Shown here: positions 23,966-34,198 of the stretch, piece after piece
Layout: each line of letters opens with the position of its first letter
How positions within the stretch are numbered: position 1 is the stretch's first letter
Source: a virus
Reading direction: 5' to 3' (one strand)
IMG/VR virus record: IMGVR_UViG_3300035183_000021
Coordinates: 1 to 56,389 of that record
DNA: 56,389 bases
Program-made: the position numbers and the translations under genes
Notes under the pieces: generated by a model
Databases searched by the model: none
What the model saw: only the letters and a program-made list of their open reading frames with translations
What the model was told of the DNA's origin: nothing

Positions 23966-26224
23966 ATGGATTTCGGGGATTTGCTTGCTGGTGCAGGAGT
24001 TGTCGGTCGAGCCTGGCGTGAAGAGGAAAATGCACAACGGCTTGCCCGCGAGCAAGAACTGCGGACTGCTGAGTTGAACCGATGGGAGCGTCTGAATCAA
24101 GTGGCGCTCAATAATACCACACCTGTGGAGGTACCACAGTTTCAGCTTGGCGCTTGGGTTGCTCCACCGGTGGCTGAAGTGCCTCCTGCGGCTCCCGCGA
24201 CTTCTGCGACTTCTGCGACTTCTGCGACTTCCACCGCTCCTGCTGCCCCTGCGGCTCCTGCTAAGACCGTTACTAGTGCTCGCTCCACTGTCTCTCCTGC
24301 TGCTCCCGCTGCTGCGCCTGTTGTCAAACCGCGCCCACTTGAGCAATTGAAAAACGTGCCTACTGAGCAGCTAACCACTGCGGAATGGCAATCACTTCCA
24401 CAAGCAGAAAAAGATCAGCGGTTGCAGATACTTAATAGGGAGCGTTTGGCCGCTATTGATCGTGCAGGACTACTTCAACTTCCTGCGGCTGCAATGGACT
24501 TCGTTGGTGGTCCTATTAACGCTCTTGCACATGGGTTAACTAAGTTAGGCAATGCAGTAAATTTCGCTAGAATTGGGCGGGCATTAGGTATTTATGGTCC
24601 TGAAGTGACTAGTGTTGAAGTACCTAAAGTAGGAACTGGTACTGCTACGCCGTATTTTGATACCTGGGTTCGTATACCTATACAAGAAAACCAGCCGCTA
24701 ACTGAAGCTCAATTACTTGAAAAACTAAAAGCCAACGACGCTGCCAAGAAGCAGGCGCAAAGCGAGGCTGCCAAGAAGCAGACGCAGAGTGCATCTGCTC
24801 TACAACTACCCGATCCTCAGCGTTTGCTCGCTGCTATGTCTCAAGTGGAGAGCGCGGGTAACCCTAATGCCGTCAGTGATAAGGGCGCAGTGGGGTTGAT
24901 GCAAGTGCTTGTTCCTACAGCTATGAAGCCTGGTTTTGGGCTGCCGAATGTGTTCGATTTCGCCGAGCAAATGGGCGTAAAAGTTGGGCAACGCAATGAA
25001 GATGAAGCCAAGCGTTTGTTGACCCGCAAGGATGTCGGGCCTGCGTATGGGCTGCTGTACATGAACGCCTTGTACCAGCGGTATAATGGCAATTTAGAGC
25101 ATGCTCTTGCTGCGTATAACGCAGGTTACACTACTGTTGATAAGTGGCTGCAAGCCGGTGCTGACCCTAACAAGCTCCCTAGCCGTGATTATGTCTCGAA
25201 GGTATTGGCTGCGTATGGCTCGCTGCCTGCTTCTAAGGGGGGTTCTACTACCTCTGCCGCCGCTACCTCTGCTGCTCCCGCTGCTCTTGCTGCGGTCGCT
25301 CCGACTGCTACCGCTCCCGCCGCTGCTGCTCCTACTGCGGCCACCCCCACTGCGGGGCTGACCATTCCTGGTATCTCCACAGCGCAGGCAGCTACGCTGC
25401 CAACTACGGCGGAGTCTCAGCGGCAGGAACCTCTTAGTCCTTCGCAGTTCTACCTTGCCAATCAGCAAGCCCTCTCTGTTGATATGCAGCGGGCAATGCA
25501 GCAACGTCAGGAACTTGCGCGGTTAGCAAGCATGTATCAGCAGGCGGGTCTAGGGCTTCAATATATGGCAGCTCGTGCTAAGCTGATGGAGTTTGATAAC
25601 AACTTGATTTATCTCCAAGGAATACAGGGACTACGGGAACTCACCCTTGCCAACGATCCTCGCCGTCTTGCCGCTGTGTTGTCGCAATACATGGGAACGC
25701 CGGTCGCTATTCAGCCTCGGACTGATGGCAAGTGGAATGTGCTTGTCAATGGGCAGAGCACTCGGACAGGGCTTACTACTCAAGAAGTTTCCGACCTGGC
25801 TCGTTCTACGTTTGACCAGGCTTACGTGCAGCAAAAAGCAGCGGCTTCGGCGGAGTACAACAAGAAGGCTTACGAGTCCATGCTCAAGATGCAGGAAGAA
25901 GCTGTTAAAGCTAACTTTGGAGCGCAAGCCGAGAACGCTAAACAGATGGCCCAGATGATCCGGGAGCTTGCGGTAGAACGCACGAAAGGAAATATGCAGC
26001 TTGCTACACAACTTGCTGTGGAGCAGCTTAAACAAAATGGTTGGAAGGTAACGGCTACTGGTGACGGTAGTGGTAACCTAGTTTTCGTGCCGCCACAAAA
26101 TTCTGGTATTCTCCCATTTGTGGTTGATTCAAGACAACTTCTGATGGGTAACCCAGCAGCTAAAAATTCACCAGTACCGCTAAGCCCATCGGTCTCTATC
26201 CCGATTCCTGCTCAAATGAGGTAA
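23966..26224 (+). CDS. Internal virion protein with lytic transglycosylase domain
   Basis: 752 residues. The SLT domain spans about 285-410: MSQVESAGNPNAVSDKGAVG (catalytic Glu295), LMQV, and LAAYNAGYTTVDKWL. It would cut peptidoglycan locally to let DNA enter. Ala/Thr/Ser/Pro-rich linkers flank it (about 75-125 and 425-475). The C-terminal third is helical. AAGGAG precedes the ATG. This matches T7 gp16-like activity carried here on a separate protein from the giant downstream. Confidence 0.85.
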   Translation: MDFGDLLAGAGVVGRAWREEENAQRLAREQELRTAELNRWERLNQVALNNTTPVEVPQFQLGAWVAPPVAEVPPAAPATSATSATSATSTAPAAPAAPAKTVTSARSTVSPAAPAAAPVVKPRPLEQLKNVPTEQLTTAEWQSLPQAEKDQRLQILNRERLAAIDRAGLLQLPAAAMDFVGGPINALAHGLTKLGNAVNFARIGRALGIYGPEVTSVEVPKVGTGTATPYFDTWVRIPIQENQPLTEAQLLEKLKANDAAKKQAQSEAAKKQTQSASALQLPDPQRLLAAMSQVESAGNPNAVSDKGAVGLMQVLVPTAMKPGFGLPNVFDFAEQMGVKVGQRNEDEAKRLLTRKDVGPAYGLLYMNALYQRYNGNLEHALAAYNAGYTTVDKWLQAGADPNKLPSRDYVSKVLAAYGSLPASKGGSTTSAAATSAAPAALAAVAPTATAPAAAAPTAATPTAGLTIPGISTAQAATLPTTAESQRQEPLSPSQFYLANQQALSVDMQRAMQQRQELARLASMYQQAGLGLQYMAARAKLMEFDNNLIYLQGIQGLRELTLANDPRRLAAVLSQYMGTPVAIQPRTDGKWNVLVNGQSTRTGLTTQEVSDLARSTFDQAYVQQKAAASAEYNKKAYESMLKMQEEAVKANFGAQAENAKQMAQMIRELAVERTKGNMQLATQLAVEQLKQNGWKVTATGDGSGNLVFVPPQNSGILPFVVDSRQLLMGNPAAKNSPVPLSPSVSIPIPAQMR

Positions 26225-26227
26225 TTC

Positions 26228-29200
26228 ATGGCCAAGGCAGGACTTTCCTTCGCTAACCCTTTCATGGAAAAGATGAATGTGGGGGAGATGCCGAACCCCT
26301 ATGATTCATTTACTCCACTCACTCCTCCCGCGAATATCGGCCTAGGGAACCTAGGTCCTTCTCTTGCTGACATGGCGGCACTAGGGGAGGCGCTTACCAA
26401 GCAAAGCCAGTTCACTATGCCGGAGATGCGCCAGCCGACTGTTACTCCTAGTCCGGCTATTGCATACAGCCCGTCTCGCAATGAACTGTTTGTTCAAGGT
26501 GTTACATTCCCCGTTGATGATGCAGCAACGGCTCTAAAAACCGAAAGCCTACTGAACAACCCAAGCACTGGAATTCCAGCAGGGGGCGACTGGCAGCCAT
26601 TAGATGTAAACGCATATCGGCAGTGGCTAGGAACTATCCGCAATCCAAGTCTTGGAAACTTATTTGCTAAAAACTTCGGGCGTGGTGTTGATGAGCTACA
26701 GATGCTTGGTGGCCGCTTCCTCCAGTGGTTGGGAGCTGAAAACTTAGGCAGCCGCATTGTCAAGGCGCAAGAAGAAGACCTCGCCCGCACTGCGCCGTTT
26801 GATCGTCGGTTTGCCGATATTAACTCTGGTCGTGATGCTGTTGAGTGGTTCGTAGCCAACCTCGCCCAACAAGGACCTAACCTGCTTGAATCAATCGCCA
26901 CAGCTCTCGGTTCGTTTGCTATCGGTACGGCTGCGGGTGGTCCACTTGTAGGGGCAGGTGCCGCGTTGGCGGGGCTTGCAGGAAAGTCCGCGTTCAAGCA
27001 AGCCGTTACCGCTGCGGCGCGGAAATACGCGGCTGGCGAAACGCTCAACGCCGCCGAATATAAATTACTCCGTGAAGCTGCTGGGCTAGCAGGCGTAGCC
27101 GCTGGAATGACGGCGCATAACGTCGGTATAGGTATTGCCGATACCTATGGTGAATTACGAGAGCAAGGAGCCAGCGCTGACGATAATACCGCCCGTTTGA
27201 AGGCTCTCGCTTGGTCTATGCCCTACGGCGCGTTAGAACTCCTACCTGAGTTCGCACTGGCTGCACGTGTATTTGGTAATGTGCTAGCTCGCTCCGCGCT
27301 CCCTGCTGGTACCTCCCTCTTACGCCGTGGCGCTGAAATGGCGCGTCGTGCTGGTGTCGGGCTTACTGTGGGTGGTGCTGCTGAAGGTACTGTAGAACTA
27401 GGACAAGAAGCTATTCTGCTGAAGGCTTCGGACCAGGATTTCTCGTCACCCGAGAACATCAATCGTTTGGTTGAATCGTTTGCTGCGGGCTTCGGTGTGG
27501 GTGGCCCCATTGGTGCTGCTGCTCACTTGCGCAGTAACCATCCTACGAACTTGCTAAATCCTGCTCAATCGCCTGAGCCGCCTACTGGTCGTAATTTGAT
27601 CGTACCCCCAGGGAATAGCCCGACTCCGAGCGCAGGTCCTAGTACTGCGGTACAGCCGTACTATACCCCTGCGACCTCAATAGAGGTAATGCCTTCCCCT
27701 CCTGAACAACTGACTGGTCCTCTTACTGCCCCGCAGCTTCCGGCCCCTGTTTCGCCGGTGGAACCGATGGGCGGCCCACAGATTATGGTAACGCCAGAAG
27801 GCGTAGCTTATCCCGATCAAATGCTGCGCCAGCACGGCAACGTCCCTCCCAGCGCACCTGGTACCCAAGGTGTGCTCAACATCTTCGGTGGGCAGATTTC
27901 TGCGCAAGAACTAGCTTCGCGGATGCAACCAACTGTTTTTGAGAATCAATCTCCAACGTTAACTCAGACAGTGGTAACTGATCCGCGTCAAGGAGCGCTT
28001 CAGTTTTCGGAACCTGTATCTACTGAGCAATTCAACACTCAGCAAACGCAAATACAACAGCAGGTTCCCATTCAGCAACAACTTGACGTACTTGCACAGC
28101 AACAAGCGCTTGCGCCCCAGGAACAAGAAATAGACAGCGCTTCGATGCCGATGCGCCAAGTGGGGCCAACGCAGCCTGTGCAATTACCTCTATTCTCGCG
28201 CCGCCAGGCTCCTCGTCCGAGCCGTGCAGAAGGGTTGCGTCGTGGTATTGGTACGAGGCTGGTAGAACCCACTATCGAAACCCCGCAAACAGTGGTTTCG
28301 TCTCCTACGCAGCTTCCGCTGTTCACCCAAGAAGGTGAACCGTCTCTCCCCGCGCTTCGTGCTGCGGGGGTAAAAACCAAACTGCCGCCTACACCGCTTG
28401 CGCAACCGAGTACCAAACAACGTTCCAAGCGGGGGCTCAAAAAGCAGGCTGGTGTCGCTGAAGTCAATATTGTTCCGCAGGAGGTCCCCTATGCCATTCA
28501 AGAGCAAAGCCCAACGCCGATTCCTGCACGCCAAGTACCCGAAACTGGCAATGGAGTGGGAGCGGAAATACCCACCGAGCAAAAACCTGCCAGAAAGGGT
28601 GAGGCCCTCAAAACAAAAGCCAAAGAGCGGCAAGTAGCGCCCGAAGCTCCGCCTGCGGCGGTAGTGCTGAAGAAAGGTCAACCGACTGAGACGAAGCAAG
28701 CTGCGCCTGCGGCAGAAGCACTGAAGAAAGGTCAACCGACTGAGACGAAGCAAGCTGCGCCTGCGGCAGAAACACTGAGGAAAGGACGGCGTACTAGCAC
28801 AAAGCAGACTACGCCTAAGGCTGAGCCTTTGAAAAAAGGCCAATCCGCCACCATGACGAGGGAAGAGCAGCTTGCTGAGGCTGGCCGACAGTGGGAAGAG
28901 TACGCAGACCCCGACACTCAGCCGAAGTGGGCCGAACTCACCAATGAACAAAAAGAGCAGTGGCGGAAAATTGTTGTTGACGAGCGTAAGCCTACCATTG
29001 CTGCGGCTGAGGAAATCGCCCCGCCGAAGAAACCGGAAGCAGTAAGAACTACTGCACAGGCTGAACAGACTGCGGAAACGGTTTCTCCCAAAGAGGAATC
29101 TGAACCCACACCAGCCAAGATACTAGAGGATGAGATCGCCGCCGCAGAGGAAGCTACGGACATTCGCACGTTTAAGGATGCCATTCAGACTGTCATCCAC

Positions 29201-32200
29201 TACGCTTTCTTTGCTGGCGAAGACACCAATGTCAAGAAGTTGGCGGACAGGGCTCGTGCCTTCCTTAACAATACGCAGTTCTCCGATACGCAGCAAGCTG
29301 CGATGGATGAGGCATTCCTGGAGGCGGCGAACTATGAGACGCAGCTTGAGGCTGTGTACAAGGGCGGTTCTCGTAAAGGGCAGATGAAGCCTTGGTTCTC
29401 CTATGCTGTGTCTCGTGGGCTACTGCCTAGCATCAAGGCGCGCATTATCAATCTGCCTTCAGAATACAAGACGCAGATGGAAGCGAAGTCTGTGGCAAGC
29501 GAACAGGCTCCGACCAAATCTACTGAATCTAGCATTGAAAAAATAACGGAAACGCCTGAAGCATTATTGGGTGAACTGATCAACGACCTCATTACTCGTG
29601 TTCGTGAGTACGACAGCCTAAAGAAAAAAGTTGCTTTTCGTGGCAAAACTTATACCAACCTAGTGGCGCTTGCCAAAGAACTCTACGCTAAGACAAGCGA
29701 ACAAGGAAAGAACTACATCGTCCGTGGTCATAAGCTACGTGAGTACTTCAAAGCTGACGGCTCTCCGAAACTGCTCAAGTCCGACGAGCGGTATATCATC
29801 ACTACCCAAGAGCTAACTACTGAGCAACAGCGCGCGTTGGAGCGAGAACAGAAAGCTGAAGCAAAAGCGATAGCGGCAGAATATTTGATCGCTGAACGTG
29901 AACGCGCGCGTCTTGAACAGGAAGGATTTAAGGTCGAAGACGCTTGGGATGATCCCGACGGTATGTTCTATCGGGATAATGGGACTGAGATCAAATCTAC
30001 GATCCCCCCCGGTCGGGTGCGTTTGTTGGTCAAGAGCTTCCTAAACAAGCTACGTATCAAGCCTAACGTATACATCTACGCCAACGTCGCTGATCTCAAA
30101 CGCCGCAACCCTGACTTGTATCGCCGTGCCGCTACTGCCCGCAAAGAGGGGGACTTCGACACAACCAACGCAGTGGGCTATTCGTTCGGTCCCAACGTAA
30201 TCATCTTCACGGATTTCGTTCGTACCGAGCAGCAGCTCAAGTTCGTCCTGGCACATGAAACGTTAGGGCACTTCGGCTTTAGAAGCATCGTATCCAAGAA
30301 AGACCTAGACGCGGTGCTTAATCGCATCTACAACGCTGATCCAGATATACAGGCGGCAGTGGACGCGATGGTCACCAATCGCGGCATGTCCAAACTGGAA
30401 GCAATTGAAGAATATCTGGCCGACAATGCCGCTGACCTGGATACGTCCATCATTGCCCGTATCTGGAATGTAGTGAAGAACTTCCTCAACAAGCTAGGGT
30501 TCACGTTCCAGGACGACGAGGCTCGCTACTTTATCAATCTGGCGCGCAAGTACGTGCGCCGGGGCGATGTGGGGCACTTCGTCAATGCTCGGTCCATCGT
30601 TGGCGATCTCGAAGCACTCAGACAAGATCAGATCGCCGGTCGCTATGCTCGGGTCTCCGCTGGAGATATGGGGTCGCGGCTATTCGCCGCCGGGGCGCTC
30701 AACCGTCGCTTTAGGAATACGGGCGGCCTCTATGGCGCGATGGAAGCCTTCGCTAAGGGGGTGTTCGGTGCTCGTCATGATGTGCCCGGCGTTGTTGCGC
30801 GCCTCCTTGAACAGGTCCAAACGCTGGATCACAAGGCTCGTCGTAGCTACGGTCTGAACCAAATCTACCGTCTTCTCGAAAAACAACAACATTTTGCTCG
30901 GGCGCTGCTGTCCAAATACCAGCGAATGACCGCTTTCACCCACTCGGTTGACCTGGGCTTCCTGAAGAAAGGCGTGACCGAGGCTGAGAAAGAACGCGCT
31001 GGTGAACTGCTAGCTCGTGCTGCGTTACTCCGTTCCGCGCAGGCTACTGATGAACTGATCAAGTCCTTTGGTCCACTAGTCACTGTGGACGACATGGGTA
31101 ATGTGATTGTTGACCCAGCCGTCCGCGCAGCTATTGAGCGTGCTGGTTTCGTCACTGCCGAGGAATTCCGCAAGGGCTTCGATATTACTTACTCAGACGG
31201 TAGCACGGTCCACTTCCAATACGACGTGGATGAAAACAGCCCTGAGTGGAAGGTTTATCTCGAAATACGCAATGCCGTAAACGAAGCCGCCATCGACCTG
31301 ATGCTATCTAACTACGAAGCCGCACAGGCCGAAACTAAGCGCGTGCTCAATGACCTGAACGCTAAGCGCCGTGGTACCAACGTCTTTACGGCTGAAGACC
31401 TTGCCGCTATCCGCAAGGTTGCTGCGATGTACCAGGCCAAGCGCTATGCAGGCAGTAGCGTGGCGAATGCTGGTGTGGAAATTAAGAGACAGGCTGAGAA
31501 AGACTCCGAGGAATTCCTGATTGCCTTTGGTCGTGCCTTGTTTAACGACGATGTGTTTGCAGCATGGATGAAAGACCCCAATGCCAAGCCCGCCATCGTC
31601 AAGGACATGGAGGAATTTCTCAAAGCTGAATACGACGACATCCGCGCTCAACTCCCGAGCCTGCGGGCCAAGGTCAAGAGCGAAGAGCAGTCGTTCCAGA
31701 TACAGAAAGCTATCCGCGACATATTCCTGTTTGATCTTCAGTCCAAGAACGCTGACTACTACGCCAAACGCACAATCCTTGGTTCCTACGTGCCGTTCTC
31801 TCGCCGTGGGTTTGAGCAGGTAAAACTGGTAGCGGTCGATGCTCGCGGAAATCCGGTAGCGTTGGACCCCAATATTCGCTCCGCGTTGCCCTACTTCCAG
31901 TTCAACTCTCGCCGCGAGGCTATGGCTGTTGCGGAAGAATTGGACAAGATATTTGGTGGTGACAACGAGTTCGTTCTGCTAGATGAAAACGGTAGCGAGG
32001 TTACTGTTCGTCTGAAAGCTGAAGTATCGCGTACCCGCCAGTCGCCTGACCTGAGCGAGGCTGTGAACTTCAACGAGTTCGTGTATGTGCTCAATCGTTT
32101 GAATGTGAATCTCTCGCCAGAAGCGCGGGAGCGAATCATCACTACTCTGACAGCTCAGAACGCCCGTGCTCGCCACAATTTGCAGCGCTCCGGTACCGAA

Positions 32201-34198
32201 GGGTGGGACAAAGATGTCGTGCGTTCCGTGTCTGAGTATCTGGAAACTACGGCCCATGTCGCTGCCAAGAAGCTGTTCCGTCACCGTCTTGACGATATTC
32301 TGTTGAACGACAGCTATTGGTTGGGGGACGACCAAAAACTGGCTGATTTGAAGGCTGCCGTCGAAAATGCCCAGACGGATGGGGAACGCGCCCGCGCCCA
32401 GCGTGCGTATGATGAATACGCCTATATGTATCGCTACATGAAAGGCGCGGCTGGGGAAAACACTGTTGTAATCGACGGTAAGGAAGTACCTACTCTCGGT
32501 CGTGGTGAAGACTACCGGGAAGAAGCCAAGCAAGTGCTCCGCTGGTATAGCGAGACGACCAACATCGCTGACTCGACCGAAGACCTTTTGTCGGGTGAAG
32601 TCGGTTCCAGACTCAAGCTCTTGACAGTGTTGATGCAATTGGGTGGTTCAGTCGCCACAGCCGTGGTTAACCTCTCGTCGTTAGTTACCCATGCACTTCC
32701 CTATCTGGCGTACTACAACCCGACTCGTGGATTCGGTGGGGGCTATGGTGAAGCCAAAGCCGCAGCCGCTTTGTGGAAAGCGGCTAAGGATGTGAAGAAT
32801 TTCAAACTGGCTGACCCCGCGTTCCTCGAACAAATACTACGTAACGGCACTTACGAGCGTTATGGGTTAACTGAAGACGAGGCTCAGTTCCTACTCGCCC
32901 AGACCGAAGAAGGTACCCTGCAAGCGGCTCAGTTCAACGCCCTGGTGGGCACCGCGCGTGGTAAGGTGTTCAACAACAAAGCGCAGGCTGCCGTTCAGGC
33001 GTGGATGTCCATGTTCTCCTACACCGAGCAGTTCAACCGCCGTGTTACGGCACTGGCTGCATATCGGTTAGAGAAGGACCGTCTCCGTGCGCAGGGTGTG
33101 ACAGACGAACAGCAACTTATTGACGCAGCTACCGAAGCCGCGCGCGTGGCCGTAAACACCTCGCAGGGTGAATACGCCATGTACAACCGCCCAGAGATGG
33201 CGCGCGGTAATGTGTTGCAATACGTCTTCATGTACAAGCAGTTCGTCATAATCACGGTGCAGTTGCTGCGGTCACTACCGCCTAAAGGCCAATTGCTCAT
33301 GCTGGGCTTTCTACTGTTGACTTCGGGATTGCGCGGACTGCCCTTCGCCGAAGACATCTTCGACATCGTAGATACCATCGCCCAGAAGCTGGGCCTGAAG
33401 ATGGCAAGCGTGGAGAAGGAGATCACCGAATGGCTAGACGCCGTTGCCCCTGGAATGACACCGTATGTGATGCGCGGCCTGCTTGACCGGGTGACTAGCG
33501 CTACGATTTCCACCCGGATGGGTATGGGCGATTTGGTGCCGCTAACAGGGGCGTTCAAAGCAGGTGCCGATCCGGCGAAAGAAATGGCCAACTTCGCGGG
33601 TCCAGTATTCGGGGGTATCTCTGGGCTGATCGGTATGGCGGGTAGCCTTGCTAGGTATGGCGCTGAAGCGATTGGCCTCCGAGACGACGTAACCTCGTTT
33701 AGCAGCATCATGCGCAATTCGCCTATTGCGGCTGTGCAGGCTATTGCCGACGGGCTTGCGTATCTCGACAGTGGGATGATTACCAACAACCGTGGACAGG
33801 TCATCTCCCGCGAAGCTCCGTATCATGTCATTCTTGCCCGGATGTTGGGCTTCTACCCTGCCATTGCTACAGAGCAGAACGACATCGTGCGCCTCTCCAA
33901 AGACGTAGCGAACTACGCTAAGGCGATTAAAGCAGAATTCGTTTCTGCATACGTGCAAGCCTCGCTCAATGGGGATAATGAACGTATGCAGAAAATCATC
34001 GCCGCCGTCGATCAATGGAATCGAGACGCCGAAGGCACTGGTCTGGAAATCAGCACATTCGTGCGGTCAGCTAACCGGGCCGCGTTGGAAGCGTCCCGTC
34101 CTACGGCGTTGCGGTATCTTAAAGCTGCACCGAAGCACGTGCGTCCCGAGACAGAGGAGCTACTCCGAATCCACGGGCTCGCAGACGAGATCAATTAA
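26228..34198 (+). CDS. Giant internal virion (polyvalent-type) protein
   Basis: 2656 residues, the largest gene. Residues about 205-300 hold Gly/Ala hydrophobic segments. Residues 430-990 are low-complexity Pro/Gln/Lys-rich, with an 18-residue repeat. Residues 1343-1348 read HETLGH in LAHETLGHFGFRS, resembling zincin-like metallopeptidase domains of phage polyvalent proteins, with acidic EAIEEYLADNAAD downstream. A hydrophobic segment near 2355-2375 precedes the C-terminal region. GAGG precedes the ATG. It is probably packaged and ejected with DNA. Its stop overlaps the convergent primase stop. A separate gene is nested at 28491-28637. Confidence 0.75.
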   Translation: MAKAGLSFANPFMEKMNVGEMPNPYDSFTPLTPPANIGLGNLGPSLADMAALGEALTKQSQFTMPEMRQPTVTPSPAIAYSPSRNELFVQGVTFPVDDAATALKTESLLNNPSTGIPAGGDWQPLDVNAYRQWLGTIRNPSLGNLFAKNFGRGVDELQMLGGRFLQWLGAENLGSRIVKAQEEDLARTAPFDRRFADINSGRDAVEWFVANLAQQGPNLLESIATALGSFAIGTAAGGPLVGAGAALAGLAGKSAFKQAVTAAARKYAAGETLNAAEYKLLREAAGLAGVAAGMTAHNVGIGIADTYGELREQGASADDNTARLKALAWSMPYGALELLPEFALAARVFGNVLARSALPAGTSLLRRGAEMARRAGVGLTVGGAAEGTVELGQEAILLKASDQDFSSPENINRLVESFAAGFGVGGPIGAAAHLRSNHPTNLLNPAQSPEPPTGRNLIVPPGNSPTPSAGPSTAVQPYYTPATSIEVMPSPPEQLTGPLTAPQLPAPVSPVEPMGGPQIMVTPEGVAYPDQMLRQHGNVPPSAPGTQGVLNIFGGQISAQELASRMQPTVFENQSPTLTQTVVTDPRQGALQFSEPVSTEQFNTQQTQIQQQVPIQQQLDVLAQQQALAPQEQEIDSASMPMRQVGPTQPVQLPLFSRRQAPRPSRAEGLRRGIGTRLVEPTIETPQTVVSSPTQLPLFTQEGEPSLPALRAAGVKTKLPPTPLAQPSTKQRSKRGLKKQAGVAEVNIVPQEVPYAIQEQSPTPIPARQVPETGNGVGAEIPTEQKPARKGEALKTKAKERQVAPEAPPAAVVLKKGQPTETKQAAPAAEALKKGQPTETKQAAPAAETLRKGRRTSTKQTTPKAEPLKKGQSATMTREEQLAEAGRQWEEYADPDTQPKWAELTNEQKEQWRKIVVDERKPTIAAAEEIAPPKKPEAVRTTAQAEQTAETVSPKEESEPTPAKILEDEIAAAEEATDIRTFKDAIQTVIHYAFFAGEDTNVKKLADRARAFLNNTQFSDTQQAAMDEAFLEAANYETQLEAVYKGGSRKGQMKPWFSYAVSRGLLPSIKARIINLPSEYKTQMEAKSVASEQAPTKSTESSIEKITETPEALLGELINDLITRVREYDSLKKKVAFRGKTYTNLVALAKELYAKTSEQGKNYIVRGHKLREYFKADGSPKLLKSDERYIITTQELTTEQQRALEREQKAEAKAIAAEYLIAERERARLEQEGFKVEDAWDDPDGMFYRDNGTEIKSTIPPGRVRLLVKSFLNKLRIKPNVYIYANVADLKRRNPDLYRRAATARKEGDFDTTNAVGYSFGPNVIIFTDFVRTEQQLKFVLAHETLGHFGFRSIVSKKDLDAVLNRIYNADPDIQAAVDAMVTNRGMSKLEAIEEYLADNAADLDTSIIARIWNVVKNFLNKLGFTFQDDEARYFINLARKYVRRGDVGHFVNARSIVGDLEALRQDQIAGRYARVSAGDMGSRLFAAGALNRRFRNTGGLYGAMEAFAKGVFGARHDVPGVVARLLEQVQTLDHKARRSYGLNQIYRLLEKQQHFARALLSKYQRMTAFTHSVDLGFLKKGVTEAEKERAGELLARAALLRSAQATDELIKSFGPLVTVDDMGNVIVDPAVRAAIERAGFVTAEEFRKGFDITYSDGSTVHFQYDVDENSPEWKVYLEIRNAVNEAAIDLMLSNYEAAQAETKRVLNDLNAKRRGTNVFTAEDLAAIRKVAAMYQAKRYAGSSVANAGVEIKRQAEKDSEEFLIAFGRALFNDDVFAAWMKDPNAKPAIVKDMEEFLKAEYDDIRAQLPSLRAKVKSEEQSFQIQKAIRDIFLFDLQSKNADYYAKRTILGSYVPFSRRGFEQVKLVAVDARGNPVALDPNIRSALPYFQFNSRREAMAVAEELDKIFGGDNEFVLLDENGSEVTVRLKAEVSRTRQSPDLSEAVNFNEFVYVLNRLNVNLSPEARERIITTLTAQNARARHNLQRSGTEGWDKDVVRSVSEYLETTAHVAAKKLFRHRLDDILLNDSYWLGDDQKLADLKAAVENAQTDGERARAQRAYDEYAYMYRYMKGAAGENTVVIDGKEVPTLGRGEDYREEAKQVLRWYSETTNIADSTEDLLSGEVGSRLKLLTVLMQLGGSVATAVVNLSSLVTHALPYLAYYNPTRGFGGGYGEAKAAAALWKAAKDVKNFKLADPAFLEQILRNGTYERYGLTEDEAQFLLAQTEEGTLQAAQFNALVGTARGKVFNNKAQAAVQAWMSMFSYTEQFNRRVTALAAYRLEKDRLRAQGVTDEQQLIDAATEAARVAVNTSQGEYAMYNRPEMARGNVLQYVFMYKQFVIITVQLLRSLPPKGQLLMLGFLLLTSGLRGLPFAEDIFDIVDTIAQKLGLKMASVEKEITEWLDAVAPGMTPYVMRGLLDRVTSATISTRMGMGDLVPLTGAFKAGADPAKEMANFAGPVFGGISGLIGMAGSLARYGAEAIGLRDDVTSFSSIMRNSPIAAVQAIADGLAYLDSGMITNNRGQVISREAPYHVILARMLGFYPAIATEQNDIVRLSKDVANYAKAIKAEFVSAYVQASLNGDNERMQKIIAAVDQWNRDAEGTGLEISTFVRSANRAALEASRPTALRYLKAAPKHVRPETEELLRIHGLADEIN
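28491..28637 (+). CDS. Small phage protein nested in another frame of the giant gene
   Basis: 48 residues in the +1 frame relative to the giant ORF. A strong AGGAGG (28479-28484) lies 6 bases before the ATG. The sequence begins MPFKSKAQRRFLHAKYPKLA and contains KNLPERV, the signature of a small basic protein I have seen as a stand-alone gene in many phages. The host frame here is low-complexity Pro/Gln/Lys, suggesting the giant ORF tolerates or grew around this gene. Role unknown. Confidence 0.75.
   Translation: MPFKSKAQRRFLHAKYPKLAMEWERKYPPSKNLPERVRPSKQKPKSGK
28667..28828 (+). repeat. 54-bp direct repeats inside the giant gene
   Basis: Two nearly identical 54-bp units (28667-28720, 28721-28774) and a diverged third encode 18-residue repeats (LKKGQPTETKQAAPAAEA type). 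They form a flexible basic linker and mark recent slippage. Confidence 0.85.

Noticed and set aside
23207-24346. A 379-codon minus-strand frame across the two internal protein genes
   Set aside because: It spans two well-supported plus-strand genes and consists of Ser/Arg/Leu repeats mirrored from their low-complexity regions.
28190-28951. A 253-codon minus-strand frame inside the giant gene
   Set aside because: It mirrors the Pro/Lys/Gln-rich repeat region and has no start signals or domain.
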